This document shows, in pieces, positions 17,894 through 26,222 of a stretch of DNA of 64,000 nucleotides. The notes under the pieces were generated by a model. The model made no database searches, was not told where the DNA came from, and was given only the letters and a program-made list of their open reading frames with translations. The position numbers were made by a program, and so were the translations under genes. The DNA is taken from positions 806,001-870,000 of the forward strand of contig NZ_LS483254.1 of the NCBI RefSeq assembly GCF_900465355.1, in the 5' to 3' direction. This stretch comes from Candidatus Bipolaricaulis anaerobius. Its GTDB lineage: Bacteria; Bipolaricaulota; Bipolaricaulia; Bipolaricaulales; Bipolaricaulaceae. The first letter of the stretch is position 1; every line of letters starts with the position of its first letter.

Positions 17894-18745
17894 GTGGCTC
17901 CAAGTACGGTTCAGACGAGGGAGACAGTGGTGCGCGGCTCCCAGGAGCTCGCCGCGGCGGGGGTCCTCGCCGCGCCCCGCGAGGCACGGCGGCTCTTCGC
18001 GCTTGCCGCGGGTTCCCCCCTAGACCTAGCGGGGACGGCGGTCCCTCCTTCGGTTGGCCGAAGGTATCGGATGCTCGTCGCCGCTCGGGCGAGGCGGGTT
18101 CCGTTCCCACTCCTCGAGGGGGAGACCGGGTTCCTCGACTTCGACGTCGCCGTCCGGCCCGGGGTGTTCATCCCCCGTCCGGAGACGGAGGAGCTCGCCG
18201 AGCGGGCGATTGTGGTCCTCCGCTCCCTCCTTCCCCACCCCCGCGCCCTCGACCTGGGGACGGGGACAGGGGCCCTCGCCGTGGCCCTCGCGCGGGCGCG
18301 GGACGATGGACAGGTGCTCGCCGTGGACGTGAGTCCGCGCGCTCTGGCCTGTGCACGACGGAACGTGAGGGCCCATCGCCTGGAGGCGCGGGTGGAGATC
18401 CGGCGATCGGACTGGTTCTCCTGTGTCCGGGAGGCGTTCCACCTCATCGTGGCCAATCCCCCCTATGTGGCTCGGTGTGAATTCCCGTCCCTCGAACCGG
18501 AGGTGCGCCTCTACGAGCCCCGTCGCGCCCTCGACGGGGGGGTGGACGGCCTGGACGCGCTGCGGGTCATCCTCAGTCGGGCCCCGCACCACCTCCTTCC
18601 TGGGGGAACGATCCTCGTCGAGATCGGGGCCCGTCAAGGGCCCGCTGCCCTCGCGATCGCCCGCCGCGTGCCCGGCCTCAGGGAGGCACGGGTGGAACGC
18701 GACCAGAGCGGCAAGGAACGGTTCCTCATCGCGCGATGCGTATAG
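17894..18745 (+). CDS. prmC: Peptide chain release factor glutamine methyltransferase
   Basis: A 283-residue PrmC/HemK. The SAM-binding motif DLGTGTG is at about 120-126 and the catalytic NPPY motif, which binds the Gln side chain of the release factor GGQ, is at 188-191. The N-terminal helical domain (about 1-80) is shorter and more basic than usual. GTG 17894 is chosen for the GGTAGG site upstream; ATG 17855 is a longer alternative lying in a TACAATG box. The gene overlaps ftsE by 10 nt. Confidence 0.9.
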   Translation: MAPSTVQTRETVVRGSQELAAAGVLAAPREARRLFALAAGSPLDLAGTAVPPSVGRRYRMLVAARARRVPFPLLEGETGFLDFDVAVRPGVFIPRPETEELAERAIVVLRSLLPHPRALDLGTGTGALAVALARARDDGQVLAVDVSPRALACARRNVRAHRLEARVEIRRSDWFSCVREAFHLIVANPPYVARCEFPSLEPEVRLYEPRRALDGGVDGLDALRVILSRAPHHLLPGGTILVEIGARQGPAALAIARRVPGLREARVERDQSGKERFLIARCV

Positions 18746-19425
18746 CAATTCAGGTCTCGGAGCTGCGGTATGCGACCGACGACGGGGTGCTCGTCCTGGA
18801 TGGTTTCTCCCTCGGCGTCCCCGGAGACGGGTTCGTGTTCGTGGTCGGCCCTCCCTCGTCCGGGAAGACCCTCCTCCTCGAGCTCATCCTGCGGGAGAAG
18901 GTCCCCACCGGGGGACAGATCCTCGTCCTCGGCCGGAACATGGCCCGCCTCTCCCCCCCGCGGGCGCGGGAGCTGCGGCGGCGGATCGGGTACATGCCGG
19001 AGGGCTCGGTCGTCCTCGACCGGCGTTCCGTCCAGGGGAACCTCGAGTTCAAGCTGCGCGCGCTCGCGATCGGGGAGGCCGAGGCGAGAGAACACATCGC
19101 GCGGGCCGTGGAACTGGCCCATCTCCGGGGGGAGGAGGCGACGCCGGCGGCGGCGCTGGACGAGCTCGGCCAGAGGAAGCTCGTCCTCGCCCTTGCCCTG
19201 TGCCCAGAGCCAGCGGTGCTCCTGTGCGACGATCCGTTCCGCGGGCTCACAACGGAAGGCCAGGATGAGTTCGTGGCGATGCTGCGCGCGCTCAACGAGG
19301 CGGGCGTGGCTGTGCTGGCCACGACCCGCGACCCGGATATCCCCGCGCGGCACGGGTTTCCGCCCCGCGACCGAGCCCCTCTCCTCCAGTACACGGTGTA
19401 CCTCCGGCCGGGGGTGACGGGATGA
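18736..19425 (+). CDS. ftsE: FtsE-like cell-division ABC ATPase, degenerate motifs
   Basis: A 229-residue ABC ATPase placed directly before ftsX, with a 4-nt overlap. Walker A is GPPSSGKT (38-45). The ABC signature, normally LSGGQ, is replaced by LDELGQRK. Walker B ends CDDP instead of DEP, so the catalytic Glu is Asp. The H-loop His is not evident (TTRDPD). FtsE couples ATP hydrolysis to FtsX and periplasmic hydrolases at the septum. These changes suggest weak or altered ATPase activity. The identification rests on context and overall similarity. Confidence 0.8.
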   Translation: MRIAIQVSELRYATDDGVLVLDGFSLGVPGDGFVFVVGPPSSGKTLLLELILREKVPTGGQILVLGRNMARLSPPRARELRRRIGYMPEGSVVLDRRSVQGNLEFKLRALAIGEAEAREHIARAVELAHLRGEEATPAAALDELGQRKLVLALALCPEPAVLLCDDPFRGLTTEGQDEFVAMLRALNEAGVAVLATTRDPDIPARHGFPPRDRAPLLQYTVYLRPGVTG

Positions 19426-20237
19426 GCCGCGGGCTTTGGTTCCTGATCGGAGACGTCCTGCGGCGGAGCGTCACCCGACCTGCGGCGCTCATCGGGTGGG
19501 CCCTCGCCGTGGCGGCCGTCCTCCTGAGTGGAACCGCTCTGTTCCTCATCCCCACCGGGCCCGGGGCGGCCGGGGCGGGCGCCGAGGCGTACCTCCTTGC
19601 CCAGCTGTCCACGGCCCCGTCAGAAACGGCCATCGCCCACCTGGCGAGCGAGGTCTGGACGTGGCCTGGGGTGGACGGGGTGACGTTTCGCTTCCCCGGG
19701 GAGGATGACCCCGTCCCGATCAGTCAGCGGACCCTCGTCGTGCGGCTCCTGTCCCCCGACGCCCGGGCCGCGGTGGAATCCCGGTTGCGGGTCCTGACCG
19801 AGGTCGCGGGCGTCCAGTACCACGAGCGGCCGTTCGCCCGCACCCGCGTCCCGCCCGCATCGCGCATCGTGGCCATGGTGGCACTCGTGGCCACGCTTGC
19901 CCTCGCCCTGTGGCTTGCCCAGCGTGCGGTGACGGGCACAGCGACCGCGTGGGGGAGGGAACTCGCGCTCCTAAAGAGCTGTGGGGTGAGCCCGGCCCTC
20001 CGGCGCACCCCGTTCCTCGCGCTTGGGGCAGCCGCTGGTCTGACGGGAGGAGGGCTCTACATCGGGATCTGCTGGGCCCTCTGGGCAGGGGGAGGGTCCG
20101 TGCCCTACCTTCGCGATATCGTCCCGAGTTTCCCCTACGTGTGGGGAGGCCTCGTCGGGAGCGGGCTGGCGATCGGGGTCGGACTCGGCCTCGTAGGGGC
20201 CCTCATCGCAACCCTCTCCCCTACCTCGCACGCGTAG
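19422..20237 (+). CDS. ftsX: FtsX-like cell-division permease
   Basis: A 271-residue membrane protein with the FtsX layout: a short cytosolic N-tail, a first membrane helix (about 24-46), an extracytoplasmic domain of about 110 residues, then three membrane helices. The helix-2 region is followed by AWGRELALLKSCGVSP, the coupling segment of this family. It overlaps ftsE by ATGA. It is expected to transmit FtsE nucleotide state to peptidoglycan hydrolases; no such hydrolase is adjacent. Confidence 0.85.
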   Translation: MSRGLWFLIGDVLRRSVTRPAALIGWALAVAAVLLSGTALFLIPTGPGAAGAGAEAYLLAQLSTAPSETAIAHLASEVWTWPGVDGVTFRFPGEDDPVPISQRTLVVRLLSPDARAAVESRLRVLTEVAGVQYHERPFARTRVPPASRIVAMVALVATLALALWLAQRAVTGTATAWGRELALLKSCGVSPALRRTPFLALGAAAGLTGGGLYIGICWALWAGGGSVPYLRDIVPSFPYVWGGLVGSGLAIGVGLGLVGALIATLSPTSHA

Positions 20238-20395
20238 CGAGCCTCGCCCACGCTTTCGGGATGGCGTCCGAACTCCCTCCACACCGTCTCCTCATCGGCT
20301 CCACAGCGGGCGGCTACAAGCGGGCGGCGTGTTGGGTGGATCGGCCACCGCTCTCCGCGGAAGATCGCTCCATCGGTGACCTAAAAGGAGGAGGC

Positions 20396-20989
20396 ATGAG
20401 GATCAAGGTCGGTGTGATCGCCCTGGCAAGCGTGCTCGCGGTGGGCATGGGTGCACTCGGGCAAGCCAAGTTGGAGTCGTTTCCGCAAGGGACGACGACA
20501 ATGGCCTTCCGCATCGTGGCCGAGGACTTGAGCGAACCCCAGGCCCTCGAGCTCCAGGTGATCGCCCACCCGGACGGGACCTACACGGTGCGGATGGTGC
20601 TCGAGGCCAGCGGGACGGCGGACCAGCTGTCGGCGTTCGGGTTCGTGTTCGGGGCCGCGGGGCTGCTGTATGGGGGAGGGCAAGACGTGAGCCTCGCCGC
20701 GCTCCAGACCCTGATGGACCAGCGCACCCGTCTCCAGGAGGGCCAGGAGTACGCCCTCCCCGGCGGGGGATCGTTTACCGACGTCGCCTTCGTGACCATC
20801 GCTGGCGTGCAGTGCATCGAGGGCACGATCGTCGATCCCCGCGCTCCAGATGCCAAGACCACCGTGGCGTTCAGCCTCTCCCACCCGGTGTACACGACGC
20901 CGCGGGTCTTCGTCGAGCGGCGGCGGGACGGACGCTGGCAGACGGTCTTCTCGCTGGAACTGGTCGGGTACACGTTCGTCGCGGGATGA
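20396..20989 (+). CDS. Secreted protein of unknown function
   Basis: A 197-residue protein with a signal peptide (MRIKVGVIALASVLAVGMGA, cleavage after LGQA) and a beta-rich mature part. It has a single mature Cys (VQCIEGTIVD). ATG 20396 follows AAAAGGAGGAGG. No family was recognised. It overlaps the start region of the MacB-type ATPase, so it may be an accessory exported component of that transporter, such as a lipid or outer-surface carrier; this is inferred from position only. Confidence 0.7.
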   Translation: MRIKVGVIALASVLAVGMGALGQAKLESFPQGTTTMAFRIVAEDLSEPQALELQVIAHPDGTYTVRMVLEASGTADQLSAFGFVFGAAGLLYGGGQDVSLAALQTLMDQRTRLQEGQEYALPGGGSFTDVAFVTIAGVQCIEGTIVDPRAPDAKTTVAFSLSHPVYTTPRVFVERRRDGRWQTVFSLELVGYTFVAG

Positions 20990-20997
20990 GATCAACG

Positions 20998-21687
20998 ATG
21001 CCTCTGCTCGACCTCCGGGGGATCACCAAGGTGTACCCGCTCGGCAAGACTTCAGTGCACGCGCTGCGGGGGGTGGATCTCACCATCGAGAGGGGGGAGA
21101 TCGTGGCCGTGATGGGCCCGTCCGGGTCGGGCAAGTCCACCCTGATGCACATCCTGGGGGCGCTCGACACGCCGACGGGCGGGGTGGCCCTGCTGGACGG
21201 GCAACCCCTGCACGAGCTCTCCGAGCACCAGCTCGCCACCCTGCGCGGCCGCAAGGTCGGGTTCGTGTTCCAGACGTTCAACCTCATCCCGACGCTATCG
21301 GCGCAGAGGAACGTGGAGCTGCCGATGATCTTCCTCGGGGTCCCGAAGCGGAAGCGGGCCGCCCGGGCGCGGGAGCTCCTGATCAAGGTCGGGTTGGCCG
21401 ATCGTGTCCACCATAGGCCGAACGAGCTCTCCGGCGGTGAGCGGCAGCGCGTCGCCATCGCCCGCGCCCTGGCGAACGACCCGGAGATCATCCTCGCCGA
21501 TGAGCCCACCGGGAACCTCGACTCGGAGACGGGGGCAACAATCCTCGCTCTCCTCAAGAGCCTGAGCACTGCGGATGGGAAGACCGTCGTCCTCGTGACC
21601 CACGATCCCGACGCGGCCCGCATCGCGGACCGCATCGTACGCATGCGCGACGGACGCGTGATCGAGGAGATGTCCCATGGTTCGTGA
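20998..21687 (+). CDS. MacB/LolD-type ABC transporter ATP-binding protein
   Basis: A 229-residue ATPase with full motifs: Walker A GPSGSGKST, Q-loop FQTFNLIPTL, signature LSGGERQRVAIARAL, Walker B ILADEPTGNLD and H-loop VLVTHD. The LSGGE and NLIP features are typical of the LolD/MacB/FtsE class. ATG 20998 is chosen as closest to the family start; ATG 20986, overlapping the upstream stop, would add four residues. It powers the permease in the next gene, probably by mechanotransmission rather than classic transport. Confidence 0.9.
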   Translation: MPLLDLRGITKVYPLGKTSVHALRGVDLTIERGEIVAVMGPSGSGKSTLMHILGALDTPTGGVALLDGQPLHELSEHQLATLRGRKVGFVFQTFNLIPTLSAQRNVELPMIFLGVPKRKRAARARELLIKVGLADRVHHRPNELSGGERQRVAIARALANDPEIILADEPTGNLDSETGATILALLKSLSTADGKTVVLVTHDPDAARIADRIVRMRDGRVIEEMSHGS

Positions 21688-22927
21688 CTTCATGGCGTTG
21701 GCGGGATCGAGCATCCTCCACCGTCGGGTTCGCAGTTGGCTGACCGTGATCGGCGTCTTCATCGGGATTACGGCTGTGGTCGCCCTGATCTCGATTGGGC
21801 TGGGCCTCGAGCGGACCGTCAGCGACGAGGTGGCGAAGGTGTTCGGCGTGGACACGTTCCTGCTTGCCCCCCAGCGGATGTCCGATGCCGGGCGCAGTAA
21901 CGGCCTCGCTCAGTACACGCTCGACCTCGAGTGGTTGCGCACGGTGGACGGTGTGGCCACGGCCGCGGCGGTGCGGCAGCGTACGGCGTTCGTGGAGGGA
22001 CAGGCCGGCCCGGATGGACGCGTGACCCAAGGGTTCCTCCCCGTCTTGGGCCTCTCCCCCGAGCTGATCACGTCGTTCCCATCGTTCATCGGCCCGCTCG
22101 AGCTCGAACCCGGCGGGCGCCTGTTCGGCGAGGACGAGACCCTCGTCGCGGTGCTGGGGAGGGATGTCGCAACCCGACTGCACGTGGAGGTGGGGCAGAC
22201 CATCGTGATCGCGGGGGATGGGGACAAGCCGGAGCTCACACTCACGGTGATCGGGATCGTAGCACCGTCCGCCGAACCGTCACAACAAGGGTTTGCCAGT
22301 GGCGTCTCGCCAAGTGGCGATACGATCTACGTCCCCTATGACACGATGGATCTCTTGTGGGGACCAGCCAACGACGTGCTCACCACCCTCGTGCGCACCG
22401 AACCGGGACGCGATGTGGACGAGGTCGCCGCGCGGGTGCAGTTGGAGCTGCGGGCACGGGGGTCGGAGGTGGCCGCGGTGACCTCCAGCGACATCAGCAG
22501 CGCGATCGGGACGGTGACCTCCACCGTGAGTGCGTTCCTGGCCGGGATCGCCGGGATCTCCCTCCTCGTGGGGGGGGTGGGGGTGATGAACACGATGTAC
22601 ACCTCCGTCCTCGAGCGCACGAAGGAGATCGGGATCATGAAGGCGGTCGGGGCAAAGAATAGCCATATCCTGTCCATCTTCCTGATCGAGTCGGGGCTGA
22701 TGGGGCTCGTGGGCGGGATCGTGGGCACGCTCCTAGGGGTCGGGGTCAGTTCCCTGGCCTCGGCCGTGATCGGGCGGATCTTCGATGTTCGGGTGGCCGT
22801 GGTCGTGAGCCCATCGCTGATCGTGGCCACGCTGGCCGGGGCATTCGCCCTCGGCGCGGTCGCCGGCCTGTGGCCCGCGTGGCGGGCGGCGAAGCTGCCG
22901 GTGGTGGACGCGCTCCGCTACGAGTAG
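21677..22927 (+). CDS. MacB/FtsX-type ABC permease
   Basis: A 416-residue MacB-like permease with an N-terminal membrane helix (about 18-41), a large extracytoplasmic MacB_PCD domain, and three C-terminal helices forming the FtsX domain. VLERTKEIGIMKAVGAKNSHIL is the conserved cytosolic coupling segment. It overlaps the ATPase gene by 11 nt. It probably exports or extracts a lipid, peptide or lipoprotein. A LolC/E role is possible only if the organism has an outer membrane, which this window does not settle. Confidence 0.88.
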   Translation: MVRDFMALAGSSILHRRVRSWLTVIGVFIGITAVVALISIGLGLERTVSDEVAKVFGVDTFLLAPQRMSDAGRSNGLAQYTLDLEWLRTVDGVATAAAVRQRTAFVEGQAGPDGRVTQGFLPVLGLSPELITSFPSFIGPLELEPGGRLFGEDETLVAVLGRDVATRLHVEVGQTIVIAGDGDKPELTLTVIGIVAPSAEPSQQGFASGVSPSGDTIYVPYDTMDLLWGPANDVLTTLVRTEPGRDVDEVAARVQLELRARGSEVAAVTSSDISSAIGTVTSTVSAFLAGIAGISLLVGGVGVMNTMYTSVLERTKEIGIMKAVGAKNSHILSIFLIESGLMGLVGGIVGTLLGVGVSSLASAVIGRIFDVRVAVVVSPSLIVATLAGAFALGAVAGLWPAWRAAKLPVVDALRYE

Positions 22928-22964
22928 GCGGGCCGCGTTCGCGTCCTACGCAAGGAGGAAGGCC

Positions 22965-23300
22965 ATCCGACCGGAGCGGTGGCCGCCGCGGTGCCTGGTG
23001 GTCGCGCTCGCCCTTCGCGGCGCGGCGGATGGGGTTGTGGCGGTGTGGCGTCCAGCCCCTGAGGGGCCAGAACCGGCTGCGGTGAAGGGTATCCCGGACG
23101 CGTGGATCTCCCCTTCCCCCGGGGCCGAGGCCACGGCCCCCATCCCGCCCGGAGGGGGGCCCCATGGCCCGGGTCGAGCCGGGAGGCGAGCGGGCCATCC
23201 TCGCCGGGGGAAGCCGAATCGTCGCCGCCACCTACCGCCTTCCCAGCGCCGGGGATGCTGTGCTGCTCGTCCGAGGGCGTAATTCCTCGGTGCGCGGGTC
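22965..23300 (+). pseudogene. Possible decayed small exported protein
   Basis: This 411-bp gap holds coding-like sequence. An AAGGAGG site at 22952-22958 precedes an ATC where a start codon would be expected. The frame then reads a basic N-tail, a hydrophobic stretch (CLVVALALRGAADGVVAVW) and KGIPDAWISPSPGAEA. After a G-rich run near 23155 the +1 frame continues plausibly as MARVEPGGERAILAGGSR and VLLVRG. One lost start and one frameshift would explain it. No family was recognised, and a chance arrangement cannot be excluded. Confidence 0.35.
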
Positions 23301-23338
23301 GGGGAGGGAACTGACTCCCGATACGTATCCCGCTCAGG

Positions 23339-24445
23339 CTATTCTCCCAACGAATTTGAGCTCGTCCCCTGACCTGCGGGGGGATCTTGATCGACCGCGA
23401 CCTTGATCCGCCCCCGCCTCAGGCTGAGGAGGCCCCGCCGCACGAGGAGTTGCACTCCGATCCCCACGAGGACGAGGTCCACGAACCTGAACACGACGTT
23501 AAACGCCACCCCGCCGCTCGCGGGGATCCCGAGGAGCGTGAAAATCGCCACCCGCCCCCCATCGGTGAGCCCGAACCCGCCGGGCGCAAACCACAGGAAG
23601 GCGTTCACGAAAACGCTCAACGTGAAGTAGAGCGAGAGCTGGGGGAACGTGAACAGGGCACGCTGGGTGGAGAAGAAGAAGATCTGCGGCCGGATGTAGT
23701 TGAGGAAGACCGTGAGGAGCTGGAACCCGAGCGCGAGGAAGGTGAACCCCCGGTATTGGGTGAACGCGCGATGGATCTCGTCCTCCATGTCCGCGACGTG
23801 CGCCGCCGCGCGGAGGACCCGCTGCCGTCCGGGGAGGAATCGTGCCGTCCACGCAACCACGCCCGATAGCCAACGCGCGTTCCGGGTTAGGGGGATGAGG
23901 GCAACGACGAGGAGCAGGGCCAGGGTCCCGAGGGCGACCGCGATCGCTCCCCTTTCAGCGGCCGGGATTTGCGGGGCGGCCACCGCGAACACGGCGCCGA
24001 TTGAGGCGAACGCGATCATGGCGAATCCGGCCAGGATTCGTTCCACCACCACGGTGGCCATCACCCGGGCCATGGGGACGCCCTGATCGCGGGCGACCCA
24101 GTAGGCGCGCACCGGTTCGCCACCGAGGTAGGCCGACGGAGTGAGGTACGTGACCGTGAACCCAGCGAGCAGCGGGGGCACGATGTGGCGGAACGAGGTG
24201 GCGATCCCCGCCCCCCGGAGGAGGGAGTACCAGCTCAGGGACCAGGCCAGCATTGACGCGACCACGCATAGCACCACGGCCAGGAACCCCATGATCCCCA
24301 TGCGCACGATCTCCGCGAACACCTGCGCCGGACCGCTGAAGTAGATAAGGAGCCCGAACAGGGCGATGCCGCCGACCACGAAGACGAGGAGAGCGATCCA
24401 GCGCAGGGTGGCCCAACGCGAGCGCGGCGGTCGGGGATCGATCAT
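23339..24445 (-). CDS. Flippase-like membrane protein (LPG synthase TM / UPF0104 family)
   Basis: A 368-residue polytopic membrane protein with about 8 segments. The family region VTYLTPSAYLGGEPVRAYWV and the later WFAPGGFGLTDGGRVAIF correspond to the conserved P-G-G-x-G core of the lysylphosphatidylglycerol synthase TM/AglD family. No GNAT-type synthase domain follows, so it is a stand-alone membrane part, likely acting in lipid-linked substrate flipping or transfer. Its ATG overlaps the stop of the cinA-type gene upstream (ATGA). Confidence 0.85.
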   Translation of the reverse strand: MIDPRPPRSRWATLRWIALLVFVVGGIALFGLLIYFSGPAQVFAEIVRMGIMGFLAVVLCVVASMLAWSLSWYSLLRGAGIATSFRHIVPPLLAGFTVTYLTPSAYLGGEPVRAYWVARDQGVPMARVMATVVVERILAGFAMIAFASIGAVFAVAAPQIPAAERGAIAVALGTLALLLVVALIPLTRNARWLSGVVAWTARFLPGRQRVLRAAAHVADMEDEIHRAFTQYRGFTFLALGFQLLTVFLNYIRPQIFFFSTQRALFTFPQLSLYFTLSVFVNAFLWFAPGGFGLTDGGRVAIFTLLGIPASGGVAFNVVFRFVDLVLVGIGVQLLVRRGLLSLRRGRIKVAVDQDPPAGQGTSSNSLGE

Positions 24446-24912
24446 GCGCCCCTCGCCTGTCGGAGGAGAAGCTCAAGCGCGGCCTCGCACGCCGACCAGC
24501 GGTTCCCGTCGCGCGATCCGCGGAAGCGGTGCTCCTCGACCCAGATCCCGGTTGGGGCGGCGAGGGCGACGTATACGAGGCCCACCGGCTTGTCCGGCGT
24601 CCCGCCGCCGGGCCCGGCGATCCCGCTGATGGCGAGCGCGTAGTCGGCGCTGAGCCGCTCCCGCGCGCCGCGGGCCATGGCCTGGGTGCACTCCGCCGAT
24701 ACCCCCCCGTGGTCGGCGATGATCTCCCGGGGCACCCCAAGGAGCCTCGTCTTGGCCTCGTTGTGGTAGGCGATGATCCCGCCGCGGAAGTACACCGATG
24801 CCCCGGGGACTGCGGTGATCCGCTGACCGAGGAGCCCGCCTGTGCACGACTCGGCCACGGCGAGCGTTCGGCCCTGTGCCCGGAGCACGTGGCCTACTTC
24901 GATCTCAAGCAT
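24442..24912 (-). CDS. CinA C-terminal domain nicotinamide-nucleotide amidase
   Basis: A 156-residue stand-alone CinA-C (PncC) domain. It has the core motif VAESCTGGLLGQRIT, then GGIIAYHNEAK and the Gly-rich AISGIAGPGGGTPDKPVG. It deamidates NMN to nicotinate mononucleotide in pyridine-nucleotide recycling. The N-terminal COG1058 domain of full CinA is absent. ATG 24912 is chosen as closest to the family start; a start four residues upstream is possible. It is the first gene of a two-gene leftward unit. Confidence 0.9.
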   Translation of the reverse strand: MLEIEVGHVLRAQGRTLAVAESCTGGLLGQRITAVPGASVYFRGGIIAYHNEAKTRLLGVPREIIADHGGVSAECTQAMARGARERLSADYALAISGIAGPGGGTPDKPVGLVYVALAAPTGIWVEEHRFRGSRDGNRWSACEAALELLLRQARGA

Positions 24913-25044
24913 CCCCACTCCCATCCCATCCGGTCAGCTACCATTCCTTCTAAGTTTCCTCTCCGATCCGGGTCCGTGCAACCGGATCCCTTGCCCGATC
25001 CCCGGCCGATGACTATCATCCTCCCCTACGCTGCGAGGGAGCCG

Positions 25045-25794
25045 ATGGCTGGTCATTCCAAATGGGCGAACATCAAGCACCGGAAAGGGGCGCAGGACAA
25101 GAAGCGGTCCAGCCTCTTCTCCCGCATCACGCGGGAGATCATCGTCTGCGCTCGGCAGGATCCCAACCCCGAGACCAACGTCACCTTGGCCGCGGCGATC
25201 GAACGGGCTCGCGCCGCGAACATGCCCAAGGACAACATCGAGCGGGCGATCAAGAGGGGCGCGGGAAACCTGGACGGGGTTCAGTATGCCGAGGTGACCT
25301 ATGAGGGCTACGGCCCAGGGGGGGTGGCGATCCTGCTGCGCGCGCTCACCGATAACCGGAACCGCACCGCGGCGGCGGTGCGCCATATCTTCGAGGGCCA
25401 CGGGGGAAGCCTCGGGGGTGAGGGGAGCGTGGCCTGGCAGTTCGACCGCCGCGGGGTGGTGGAGGTCATCCCCGGGGATGCTGATCGGGAGGGGCTCGTC
25501 CTCGTTGCGGCCGAGGCCGGGGCGGAGGACTTCCTGGACGAGGGGGAGACCCTCACCTTCTACACCCCGTCGAGCGCGGTGGCTGCGGTGCGGGACGCGC
25601 TGAAGGGACAGGGAGTGACCGTGACCCGCGCCGAGATCGCCCTTGTCCCCAAAACCACCGTGCGGGTGGAGGGGAAGGACGCGGAGAGGCTCCTCAAGCT
25701 CATGGATGCGCTTGACGAGGAAGAGGACGTCCAGGAGGTCGTGGCGAACTTTGACATCCCGGACGAGGTGTTGGTGCAGGTCGAAGGAGGCTAG
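25045..25794 (+). CDS. YebC/PmpR family transcriptional or translational regulator
   Basis: A 249-residue YebC protein starting with the invariant MAGHSKWANIKHRKGAQDKK. The AANMPKDNIERAIKRG and TYEGYGPGGVAILL motifs follow, and the length is typical for the family. YebC proteins bind nucleic acids and have been linked to transcription control and to relief of ribosome stalling at proline stretches. ATG 25045 follows GAGGGAG. It directly abuts the next gene. Confidence 0.95.
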   Translation: MAGHSKWANIKHRKGAQDKKRSSLFSRITREIIVCARQDPNPETNVTLAAAIERARAANMPKDNIERAIKRGAGNLDGVQYAEVTYEGYGPGGVAILLRALTDNRNRTAAAVRHIFEGHGGSLGGEGSVAWQFDRRGVVEVIPGDADREGLVLVAAEAGAEDFLDEGETLTFYTPSSAVAAVRDALKGQGVTVTRAEIALVPKTTVRVEGKDAERLLKLMDALDEEEDVQEVVANFDIPDEVLVQVEGG

Positions 25795-26163
25795 ATGCGA
25801 GCTGTGGCGGTGGCGCTGGCGGCGGTGGTCGGGGTGGGCATGGTGGGGTGGGCCCGGCAGGAGCCGAACCCGATCCCGCTCATCCACGGGATCGCTTCGT
25901 TCGCGATCCCCGGCCTCGGGCAGTACCTCAACGAGGAGTACGATAAGGCCCTCACCCACTTCGCGGTGGACGTGGCGCTGGTCGTCGGAGGAGGGTACCT
26001 GGCCGCGATCCTGCCCTACCCCGGGTTCTCCCTGTACTGGGGCGTGGGCGTCGTGCATGCCCTGTGGGCGTTCTATTCGGGCTGGGACGCGTATCAGGTC
26101 GCGCTGCAGCGGGAGGGGATCTCCCTCGAGGTCTCGCCGACGGGGTTCGCGGTCCGCTTCTAG
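25795..26163 (+). CDS. Small membrane protein (DUF5683-like)
   Basis: A 122-residue protein whose ATG immediately follows the yebC stop codon, with a GAAGGAGG site. A signal or first membrane helix (about 3-20) is followed by SFAIPGLGQYLNEEYDKALTHF, a motif common to small membrane proteins with a G-x-GQ-x-x-x-x-x-x-x-KA pattern. Two more hydrophobic segments follow. Such proteins are usually of unknown function. Confidence 0.75.
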   Translation: MRAVAVALAAVVGVGMVGWARQEPNPIPLIHGIASFAIPGLGQYLNEEYDKALTHFAVDVALVVGGGYLAAILPYPGFSLYWGVGVVHALWAFYSGWDAYQVALQREGISLEVSPTGFAVRF

Positions 26164-26222
26164 GGGGCCGGAAGTTCACGAGCGGATCCGGAAAGCCCCA
26201 CCGCAGCCCAGCGAGGAGGGCG

